Shown: positions 34,181 to 40,682 of the stretch, piece by piece
Layout: each line of letters starts with the position of its first letter
Position numbering within the stretch: position 1 is the stretch's first letter
Assembly: GCA_028697885.1 (NCBI GenBank)
Contig: JAQVER010000020.1
Span: 1-45,733, forward strand
Direction: 5' to 3'
Length of the DNA: 45,733 nucleotides
From: Desulfocapsaceae bacterium
GTDB lineage: Bacteria > Desulfobacterota > Desulfobulbia > Desulfobulbales > Desulfocapsaceae
Notes under the pieces: generated by a model
Told to the model about the DNA's origin: nothing
Seen by the model: only the letters and a program-made list of their open reading frames with translations
Database searches by the model: none
Position numbers and translations under genes: made by a program

Positions 34181-34563
34181 ATTAATTATCTCCTTGCCCC
34201 AGCCTAACCCTTCGGTTCTCCTGACATTCAGCGTAAGGTATCACACCACGTCCTTCAAATTGCCAAGGCTGAATCTTCAACCCAGCTTTTTCACTATTTC
34301 TTGTTTGGTGCCTGAACCCTTCATACCAGAAGAAAAAGAAGAACTTATCGTTTCTACTTCATTCTGATTTGTTCATGTGATACAAGATTAAAGCTGTTTT
34401 TAATTATTATCAAATATTTACTACATATCCTATATTTAAAATAAGAAACATCCCCCAGAACACGCTACACAATAATTCAATGAAAGTAGCTGTCATCTTG
34501 ATGGAAGGATATTTTATTGAACAATTCAAGAAACTTATTTTTTTATTATTAACGGAGAACACC

Positions 34564-34848
34564 ATGACACTTACAAAGGCAGAATTAGTTCAACAGGTCT
34601 ATAAAACCCATACCACTCTCAGTAAGACCCAAGCGACAGATTCAGTCGAAGCTTTTCTGCGGATCTCAAAAAATGCCCTAATCAATGGCTCCGATCTACT
34701 CCTGAGCGGATTTGGAAAGTTTAACGTAAAAGACAAAAACTCAAGAAAAGGTCGCAATCCCAAAACCGGTGATGAATTGATTCTTGATGCGCGAAGAGTA
34801 ATTACCTTTAAACCCTCTGGAATCCTGCGTGATAAAATAAATAATTGA
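34564..34848 (+). CDS. HU/IHF-family DNA-bending protein, first of a pair
   Basis: 94 aa. It has the conserved beta-arm sequence GRNPKTG and the core LLLSGFGKFNVKDK. The ATG at 34564 has GGAG 8 nt upstream; an in-frame start at 34480 adds an unrelated hydrophobic leader and is rejected. The stop is 13 bp before the next HU/IHF gene. The two may form a heterodimer, as IHF alpha and beta do. Such proteins often assist tyrosine recombinases, which are encoded 3 kb away. Confidence 0.93.
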   Translation: MTLTKAELVQQVYKTHTTLSKTQATDSVEAFLRISKNALINGSDLLLSGFGKFNVKDKNSRKGRNPKTGDELILDARRVITFKPSGILRDKINN

Positions 34849-34861
34849 TGGAGTGAAAAGC

Positions 34862-35146
34862 ATGACAAAAGTAGAATTAACAGAGGCATTGTCCAAAGAG
34901 CTGAATCTCTCGCTCAGTGCAACAAGGGGCATTATCTGCACGATACTTGATTCTATGACTGATGCACTGGTCAACGGTGATAATGTCGAGATCAGAGGCT
35001 TTGGTAGCTTCACTGTCAAGCATTACGAGCCCTATACTGGCAGAAATCCCAAAACAGGCAAAGAAACTGAGGTGAAGGCTAAGAAGTTGCCAATTTTCAA
35101 GGTCGGGAAGGATTTAAGAGAGGCTGTGAATGCTGGAAGAAAATAA
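34862..35146 (+). CDS. HU/IHF-family DNA-bending protein, second of a pair
   Basis: 94 aa. The ATG at 34862 follows GGAG by 8 nt. Motifs are VEIRGFGSFTVKHY and GRNPKTGKE, with the C-terminal DLREAVNAGRK. It is clearly distinct from the first partner gene. Its 3' end and the small ORF behind it were duplicated at 32704-32847. A small ORF starts immediately at its stop (TAAATG). Confidence 0.93.
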   Translation: MTKVELTEALSKELNLSLSATRGIICTILDSMTDALVNGDNVEIRGFGSFTVKHYEPYTGRNPKTGKETEVKAKKLPIFKVGKDLREAVNAGRK

Positions 35147-35245
35147 ATGACTATTTTAAAATTTCCATCCAGAAAGAATGAGCCAGCTTTCCTGAGCGAT
35201 ATTAAGGAAAACGGTTATCAGGAAGTATACGTAACAAAAACATAG
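35147..35245 (+). CDS. 32-residue ORF adjoining the HU gene, second copy
   Basis: It encodes MTILKFPSRKNEPAF, LSDIKENGY and a short tail that runs into the left end of the 296-bp element. It is a homologue of the ORF at 32767. Start and stop of neighbouring genes abut (TAAATG), implying translational coupling. The true C-terminus may have been replaced by the element insertion at 35225. Confidence 0.4.
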   Translation: MTILKFPSRKNEPAFLSDIKENGYQEVYVTKT

Positions 35246-35520
35246 CCAAGGCTATGGTATAATAAGGTCATCAAGACCCTGTTTTTTCTACAAAAGAAAA
35301 AGGAGACTTTATGACCGTGCAGCTCTGTTCACTTAATAGTTACTACCATGATTACTGGGCCGATGATATTCAGCAGGAACACTTGCCTGTATCTTTTCAG
35401 CCATCTGAACGCCTCAACGCTGGTAAAAATCCATCCCACCCTGAAATAATATTCTCTCCTCTCCATGGTGTAATACAACTGACTAATTTAATAAGAAAAA
35501 ACAGGTTTTGTTACGTATAC
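35225..35520 (+). mobile_element. 296-bp non-autonomous element (deletion derivative of the recombinase element)
   Basis: Perfect 15-bp terminal inverted repeats: GTATACGTAACAAAA (35225-35239) and its complement (35506-35520). The left end also has TGGTATAAT, GGTCATCAA and CCTGTTTTTTCTA as in the full element at 37395; the right end has AGAAAAAACAGG next to the terminal repeat, as at 39648. The interior retains the first part of the recombinase reading frame. This is the pattern expected of a MITE derived from a relative of the 2.3-kb element. Confidence 0.8.
35311..35499 (+). pseudogene. N-terminal remnant of a tyrosine recombinase
   Basis: With a good ribosome site (AAGGAG), the frame starts MTVQLCSLNSYYHDYWADD and contains RLNAGKNPSHPEIIFSPLHG. 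This aligns with the first ~55 residues of the recombinase at 37483 (MTIQNSIFESFYPTDWSD, RQNAGLMDKLFLPSAG). Everything from the core-binding domain onward is absent, replaced by the right terminal sequence. The stop of the frame lies outside the element at 35562. Confidence 0.65.
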
Positions 35521-35687
35521 TCAGGAAGCACCTCAACTTCTGTTTTGGTGCCATCCGCTTGATCTTGCCATTGCCAACCTTTTCCAGCCAACTCTTGGAT
35601 ACTTTATAAAAAAATAGTCTGGTTTCGACAAGGAGGTTGGTTAGCTTGGTCCGACCGCCTCCACCACAGACTCTGCGAGGAACGGAT

Positions 35688-35727
35688 AAAAAAGGCGGTT
35701 GCTTCTTTCTCCGCAACCGCCTTTTTT
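35688..35727. terminator. Strong bidirectional intrinsic terminator
   Basis: Stem GGCGGTTGC (35694-35702) and GCAACCGCC (35713-35721) with a 10-nt loop, flanked by six A on the left and six T on the right, so it works in both directions. It ends the octaheme cytochrome transcript from the right and shields it from the accessory region on the left. Confidence 0.92.
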
Positions 35728-35753
35728 ATTCCCATCGACCGAAATCTTTCGGG

Positions 35754-37061
35754 TTATTTTTTCACGGGTATCTTGGTTTTCTTATGCGTGGCGCGCATGG
35801 TCTTGGCCAGTTCCTTGATCTCGCCCAGATCTTTGGTCATCTCGTTCCAGCCGTACCAGTAAGCGTAGTCAGGGTTAACATGGAAAAAACCCTGGTATGT
35901 GCGCATCCGGTGTTTCATGTACATCTGCAATAATACCTGGTCGATATAGGAGAGCTTGTCTAGATCCTTGTCCCATTTCTCGCCGTTGGTATGCATGAAG
36001 GTTAGCAGGAATGGATAGTTGGCGGGATAATTGGCCGGTTTTTCGATGAGGCCTTCTTCATACAAGGCCGCAACGGTAGTGATGGCCTCGGCCATGAGGC
36101 GGTCCGCCTTCATCATGACAGAGTCACCCATGTCAAGCTGTTCCTTGACATAACTTGGGGAGTGACACTGCTGACAGATTTTGAGCATCTTGTCCCGTTC
36201 CTTCTGCCAGGATTCCTGGTCGAGCTTGGCCATCCGTACGGCCTTGACCGCATCCAGGATCGGGGTGGGATTGCCGGTCTTCGGATCGAGGACACCAAGG
36301 GCCTTCAAAATGGTGACTCGGTCGTCGGCCGCCTGTTTGTTGTCCGGCAACGGCAGGCGTACGCCAAGAAAACCCCAGGCAGTTTCATTGTGATGGGTGC
36401 CGTCAGGGAGATGACAGATCTGGCAGGTGGGGGCGGCAGCGCCTTCAGGCAGGTCTCCATTTTTCTTGGCAAACCAGCGTTCACCGTGTTTGGAGCTGGA
36501 CCACATTTCCCACTGGGGATGATCGTAGCCCATGTGGCACTGCTGACAGGCGTAGGGGCTCTGTGCCTCTTTTTTTGAGAAGGCATGGCGGGTATGGCAT
36601 TCATCGCAAGAGTTGTTCTGGTAGCGGTATCCTTTTGCTGTCTGCTCTTTTTTCTGTTCTTCAGTCTTGATCCCCATGTTGTGGCAGCCGCCGCATCCGC
36701 GTCCGCCTTCAATCATCTCGTCGGGGGCCAAATGGGTGGCCGGGATGGCATTGAGGGAGGTCCAGCCGAAGTTATGCTTGCCGGAGGAAAATTCGTTGAA
36801 CTGCTGTTCGTGACATTCCTTGCACACGTGTTCATCGGGAAGCTTGGCCTTTTTGTAATCATCGGCATTCTGATGCTCGGTGCCGTGACAGGTGGAACAG
36901 GTGACATCGTTCTCCGAGTGTTTGCTGACCTTCCAGTCCTGGACCTGTCCGGGGGAGATCTTGCTGTGACAATCGATACAGGCGTCTTCGGCCATCGCCG
37001 CTCCGCTCAGCAGCAGGAATGAAATGGCGCCACTGCATAATGCGATCCTGATTTTTTTCAT
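35754..37061 (-). CDS. Octaheme c-type cytochrome, hydroxylamine oxidoreductase-like
   Basis: 435 aa. The start MKKIRI follows GAGGAGG. It has a signal peptide (~1-24, ending AMAED), then eight CxxCH motifs at Cys28, 55, 80, 123, 152, 172, 213 and 296. Length, spacing and the C-terminal helical domain (YIDQVLLQMYMKHRM, DYAYWYGW) fit the HAO/epsilon-Hao group. These enzymes oxidise hydroxylamine or, in anaerobes, reduce nitrite or hydroxylamine. Whether the P460-type Tyr crosslink forms cannot be judged by eye. No NapC/NrfH-type partner is adjacent. It lies between two members of the same mobile-element family. Confidence 0.93.
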   Translation of the reverse strand: MKKIRIALCSGAISFLLLSGAAMAEDACIDCHSKISPGQVQDWKVSKHSENDVTCSTCHGTEHQNADDYKKAKLPDEHVCKECHEQQFNEFSSGKHNFGWTSLNAIPATHLAPDEMIEGGRGCGGCHNMGIKTEEQKKEQTAKGYRYQNNSCDECHTRHAFSKKEAQSPYACQQCHMGYDHPQWEMWSSSKHGERWFAKKNGDLPEGAAAPTCQICHLPDGTHHNETAWGFLGVRLPLPDNKQAADDRVTILKALGVLDPKTGNPTPILDAVKAVRMAKLDQESWQKERDKMLKICQQCHSPSYVKEQLDMGDSVMMKADRLMAEAITTVAALYEEGLIEKPANYPANYPFLLTFMHTNGEKWDKDLDKLSYIDQVLLQMYMKHRMRTYQGFFHVNPDYAYWYGWNEMTKDLGEIKELAKTMRATHKKTKIPVKK

Positions 37062-37394
37062 TCTACCCCTCCTCAAGAGTTGAATAAAATTGATTTATGG
37101 GATGGACAGAAATGTCCTCCCTGCCAATTTTCAATCATTCTAAATTGAACGATATCACAAAAAAAAATGAAATAAAAAGAAAAAAAGACGACAGGGTTGG
37201 ATGTTATTGGATTGTGAGAGGAGCAAGTGCCAACCATTGATTAATTTCACCGAGTTATTGCATTCACCAGACGGCGAGAAGTGCAGCGGCGCTGACGCGT
37301 CAAAGTCATGGCGGCGCAAGTGACTTTGGTCGTTAATATTGCCACATCGAATATCTGATTACATCCAACTGTTCTCAGTTTGAGATGTCTACTG
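37062..37394. other. Upstream region of the octaheme gene
   Basis: No gene. The stretch 37155-37192 is a long purine-rich A tract on the plus strand, possibly intrinsically bent DNA upstream of the minus-strand gene. No FNR-type palindrome or clear -35/-10 pair is visible. Confidence 0.4.
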
Positions 37395-37425
37395 TATATA
37401 CGTAATAAAATAACGATCGAGCTTA

Positions 37426-37434
37426 TGGTATAAT
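37426..37434 (+). promoter_or_regulatory. Extended -10 promoter in the element's left end
   Basis: TGGTATAAT is a perfect extended -10 (TGnTATAAT), 49 bp before the recombinase ATG. The same element is TGGTATAAT at 35255-35263 and TGTTATAAT on the minus strand of the solo end near 33400. No good -35 box is present, as expected for extended -10 promoters. Confidence 0.7.
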
Positions 37435-37482
37435 AAGGTCATCAACATCCTGTTTTTTCTATAAAAGAAGAAGGGGGACAGC

Positions 37483-38664
37483 ATGACCATACAGAATAGT
37501 ATATTCGAGAGTTTTTATCCTACCGATTGGAGTGACCCCACCCAATCGTCTCAATCCTATCTCATTTTATCACTTCAACATCCTGCCAGGCAAAATGCCG
37601 GGTTGATGGATAAGTTATTCCTTCCCTCTGCCGGAGCGTTGTACGTCTATCGTCCCAGCAAACGGCGTCGTGTTCTTAATCGGGTTATAGACAAACTGGA
37701 GCACAGTAATCTTCCCGGCTATGAATACGTCATAGCTCATTTGTACGACAAGTATCGTCGTAATCTTACGATCAGTACCCTTGGTCAAACCGGTCAAACC
37801 CTGAGCGGTTTTCTGACTTTTTTGCAAGAAACAGGAAGGTCGGGCATAGAGGAAATCAGCCGTAAGGCTATTGCTGATTACCTCGAGCATGAGCAGGAGA
37901 GAGGGCTGAAGATTAACTCTGTCAGGAACCACCTGCAGACACTATATGCTTTTATTCAGTACCTGATTGATAAGGATATTCTTCCCCTGGAACTCCTTCG
38001 TAAAAAGATCAGAGTCAAGTTGCCTGAAGTGTTGCCAAGGGCCATCCCCACTGAAGATCTGAGGGAAATTCTTGCTGTAATTACATCTGTGCGAGATCGT
38101 GCCCTTATCCTGCTGTTACTCCATACCGGCATGCGTATTGGAGAGCTTCTGCAGGTAAAAATGACTGATATTATTCTGCCAGAACGAAAGATCCTGTTGT
38201 TTATCGGAGAGAAGAATCTCCATGGTCGGGTTGTTTATTACAATCAAGAAGCGGAAGAAGCATTGAAGAAGTGGCTTGGTGTCAGAGATCGGGATAGTAA
38301 GTATCTGTTTTACGGGAACGGAGGTAGGGATCTCTCCTATGTCGGTGCATGGATGATAATGAAGAAGGCTATTCAGCAGGCAGGGCTAGAGCAAAAAGGG
38401 TACAGCCTCCATTCACTGCGACACACATTCGCCACCAATATGCTCAACGCCGGATTGCGTCTGGAGGTACTGCAAAAGCTTCTGGGACATCTCAATATCG
38501 ATATCACCCTTCGATATGCAAAGATCGCAGATGGTACACGGGAAGAGGCATATTTCAAAGCAATGGCAGTCATCGAGAGAGGAGATGATCATGAATATGA
38601 CCGAGTCAATCCTGAACTACAGGCAGTATTTGAAGAGAAAGAATTACTCGGAGTTGACGGTTAA
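37483..38664 (+). CDS. Tyrosine recombinase 1 of the element
   Basis: 393 aa, XerC/D-like. An N-terminal extension of ~65 residues not typical of Xer proteins is followed by a SAM-like core-binding domain (~75-170) and the catalytic domain. Catalytic residues are Arg218 (TGMRIGE), His310 and Arg313 (HSLRHTF), His336 (LGHLNID) and nucleophile Tyr345 (LRYAKI), so it looks active. GGGGGA precedes the ATG. The end overlaps recombinase 2 by 74 bp, suggesting coupled production of two partners that may act as a heteromer on the two ends. Confidence 0.95.
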   Translation: MTIQNSIFESFYPTDWSDPTQSSQSYLILSLQHPARQNAGLMDKLFLPSAGALYVYRPSKRRRVLNRVIDKLEHSNLPGYEYVIAHLYDKYRRNLTISTLGQTGQTLSGFLTFLQETGRSGIEEISRKAIADYLEHEQERGLKINSVRNHLQTLYAFIQYLIDKDILPLELLRKKIRVKLPEVLPRAIPTEDLREILAVITSVRDRALILLLLHTGMRIGELLQVKMTDIILPERKILLFIGEKNLHGRVVYYNQEAEEALKKWLGVRDRDSKYLFYGNGGRDLSYVGAWMIMKKAIQQAGLEQKGYSLHSLRHTFATNMLNAGLRLEVLQKLLGHLNIDITLRYAKIADGTREEAYFKAMAVIERGDDHEYDRVNPELQAVFEEKELLGVDG

Positions 38665-39481
38665 GAACTACCTGCATAGACTGAAACTGTTCTTCAGCTG
38701 GCTACCGGTAACGGTTGAGGCCGCATCGGCAACAGAGGTGAATCACTACATCGATTACTTGCTGGAAAAGAGGATGGCTCCACGCAGTATTAACTGCCAT
38801 CTTTCAGCCGTGCGTGGATTCTATGATTACCTCACCTATGAGGAAGGCGTACGATTGGACAATCCGGTTACGAGAGGACAGATGCTCCGTGAGCCCCATC
38901 CTCTTCCGAGATACCTTCATGACAACGAGCTCCAGCTGTTTCTAGAAAGTGTATCAAGTCGCAGAGACCTTGCCATCTTTATGTTGATGCTGCGCTGTGG
39001 TTTACGTGTCCAGGAGGTGATTAACTTGACCCTTGACGTTATTGATTACAGACGCAGCCGGATTCTGGTCAAGGCCGGCAAAGGTGCCAGGGATCGAATT
39101 GTGTATATCAGCAATGATGCAGCAGTGGCACTGGCAAAATACTTGAGGAAGAGACCAAAAACTAATGAGAAGCAGATCTTCCTGGCTGAGAAGGGACGCT
39201 GCAGAGGAAAACCGATCTCTTTCCGTGCAGTACAGAAACGGTTAGAGCATTATGCTCAGGAAAGTGGTGTGGCCGTAACTTGCCACAGATTCCGGCATAC
39301 GATGGCCACCCAATTACTGAATGCTGATGCTGATATCGTTTCGATTCAGGAACTGCTTGGCCATTCAAAAATCAAAACTACCCAACGTTACAGTAAGTTG
39401 CTGAACCTGAAAGCTCAGCGTGATTATTTCAAAGCTATGGAGGTTGTGATGAGACAGACATCGACAAATCAATTGGAATGA
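38591..39481 (+). CDS. Tyrosine recombinase 2 of the element
   Basis: 296 aa, the usual XerC/D length. The start MNMTES is chosen for the GAGAGGAG site; a longer frame to 38516 lies inside recombinase 1. Catalytic residues are Arg139 (GLRVQEV), His232 and Arg235 (CHRFRHTMA), the His of LGHSKI, and Tyr267 (QRYSKL). All are present. It differs clearly from recombinase 1, especially in lacking its N-terminal extension. Two unequal recombinases in overlapping frames recall Tn554-like and RIT-type elements, which carry three genes; here only two are found. Confidence 0.95.
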   Translation: MNMTESILNYRQYLKRKNYSELTVKNYLHRLKLFFSWLPVTVEAASATEVNHYIDYLLEKRMAPRSINCHLSAVRGFYDYLTYEEGVRLDNPVTRGQMLREPHPLPRYLHDNELQLFLESVSSRRDLAIFMLMLRCGLRVQEVINLTLDVIDYRRSRILVKAGKGARDRIVYISNDAAVALAKYLRKRPKTNEKQIFLAEKGRCRGKPISFRAVQKRLEHYAQESGVAVTCHRFRHTMATQLLNADADIVSIQELLGHSKIKTTQRYSKLLNLKAQRDYFKAMEVVMRQTSTNQLE

Positions 39482-39503
39482 AAGACTGAGGTGAAAATCC
39501 GCC

Positions 39504-39568
39504 CCGTTAAGGGCCAATCCCTCCGACGAGCGTTTGTTGGGCCCATTCTCGGAACTGGCCCTTAACGG
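39504..39568 (+). repeat. Long hairpin at the element's 3' side, structured motif copy A
   Basis: CCGTTAAGGGCCA (39504-39516) pairs perfectly with 39556-39568 around a 39-nt loop. The loop contains TCCGACGAGC (39522-39531) and GGCCCATTCTC (39540-39550), which recur together in inverted orientation at 39880-39910. No U tract follows, so it is not a standard terminator. It lies between the recombinase 2 stop and the right terminal repeat. Confidence 0.75.
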
Positions 39569-39870
39569 AGCTACCATCGGAGGAAAAACTTGACATCTGG
39601 GTACTAAATGACCAAAAATAGAGACAGGTAACACTACAATTTAAAAGAAAAAATAGGATCTATTACGTATATAGACTGTATCTCTGAGACCGGGAGTCAA
39701 AATATCATATTGATTCAATCTGTCCATGCATCTTGGGAAGTTTGCCCACCGCCTACCTGTCAGGTTGCAGCAAAAAGGAGTGCGCGACAAAGCTCATTGT
39801 CAGTATTAAATAATATTAAAAAATAATTAAAACAATCTGTTATTACCCGCCGAAGCCTCAATGAAGATCA

Positions 39871-39919
39871 ACGGCAATTGAGAATGGGCCTCTCAAAAAG
39901 GCTCGTCGGAAAGGGCCGT
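39871..39919 (-). repeat. Structured motif copy B, opposite strand
   Basis: On the minus strand TCCGACGAGC (39910-39901), a 10-nt spacer and GGCCCATTCTC (39890-39880) repeat the loop of copy A, where the spacer is 8 nt. The enclosing stem is different and shorter (ACGGC/GCCGT). It lies just downstream of the HU relic on the same strand. Confidence 0.6.
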
Positions 39920-39955
39920 CCTTCTTGGCAGTCAGCTATTTAATCTTTTCTGACA

Positions 39956-40213
39956 CAAGGCAGTCCCACCACGAAATTTGACTACTTTTTTCCCTTTGGA
40001 CTTTTGGGATTCTCCACTGTGAATATCCGGATACACCCCTGGCAGGGGTTTTGACAGGTGAAAATGTCCCGAGCCCGATCAGTCTCACATCCTCTCTTTT
40101 CTTGAGTGCCTTGGTAATTGTGAAGACATGAAAGCCTGAATGATTTTTTGAGCATCAACCTTGGTGATTCCAGGTGTTTGTGCAATGATGTTGACAAGTT
40201 CAATTTTAGTCAT
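39956..40213 (-). pseudogene. HU/IHF-family pseudogene
   Basis: Translation begins MTKIELVNIIAQTPGITKVD and AQKIIQAF, then the family sequence jumps frame near 40090 (KREDVRLIGLGTFSPVK) and again near 40020 (KKVVKFRGGTAL). At least two frameshifts destroy it. It is the third HU/IHF-type sequence of the accessory zone and most resembles canonical HU. Confidence 0.8.
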
Positions 40214-40428
40214 AATTTTGTGCCATAGGAAAGGGCTTTGATGTTGTTGTTGGTTTATGATAACAGATTTTTAGAGGGACATATTATCAAGGTGCCAAGA
40301 GGATAGAAAGAGATAACAGAAGGGCGACAACCTCCGGCGAGCTTTTTTGGAGACCCATTTCCGGTGACCGTTGTTCTTCGTTGATAGTATGCCGGAAGTA
40401 ATGTCGAAAATTGTGGGGAGTATAAATC

Positions 40429-40626
40429 ATGAGTCTTTTGGATGCGATTGATAAATTGCTTGAGCCGATTACCAAACGGATATTTGCCACTTCTTTGGGG
40501 AAGAGCATTAAACCTCTGAGTGCTGAGGAGCTTTATGCTAAGAACAGCCCAGATTTTAATAACGATCCTGCCTATGCCGATATACCTGGAAATTCTTTTA
40601 ATCACTCATGGATGGAAAATGATTAA
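40429..40626 (+). CDS. 65-residue hypothetical protein
   Basis: It encodes MSLLDAIDKLLEPITKRIFA, then SLGKSIKPLSAEELY and an Asn-rich acidic tail. GGGGAG lies 8 nt before the ATG. No signal peptide or known motif. It is convergent with the TraG-like gene and may be a cargo or regulatory micro-protein of the conjugative element. Confidence 0.5.
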   Translation: MSLLDAIDKLLEPITKRIFATSLGKSIKPLSAEELYAKNSPDFNNDPAYADIPGNSFNHSWMEND

Positions 40627-40682
40627 GATGTCTTGGAATGTTCAAGACTTTACGGGCAACTGAATACATTCTCTCTATCTGC

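Larger units (their letters stand above)
37395..39673 (+). mobile_element. 2.3-kb element encoding two tyrosine recombinases
   Basis: 13-bp terminal inverted repeats TATATACGTAATA (37395-37407) and its complement (39661-39673). Inside the left end are TGGTATAAT, GGTCATCAA and CCTGTTTTTTCTA; inside the right end AGAAAAAATAGG. Two overlapping recombinase genes fill the element, followed by a long hairpin. ACTG occurs next to both ends, too short to claim a target duplication. Two other family members at 33361 and 35225 share the ends, which defines the boundaries. Confidence 0.8.

Noticed and set aside
34190-34370. Minus-strand coding relic upstream of the PD-(D/E)XK gene (KIQPWQFEGRG, PYAECQENRR)
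   Set aside because: The frame looks protein-like but has no start codon and no recognised family; a joining frameshift would have to be assumed. Too weak to list.
39504-39568. Integron attC site, because of the GTTAAGG and CCTTAAC stem
   Set aside because: In attC the AAC box comes first and the GTT box last; here the order is reversed, the last position of GTTRRRY does not fit, and no integron integrase or cassette array is present.
32570-40626. CRISPR array or tRNA attachment site in the accessory zone
   Set aside because: No regularly spaced repeats and no tRNA-like cloverleaf were found; the repeats seen are element ends and gene duplications.
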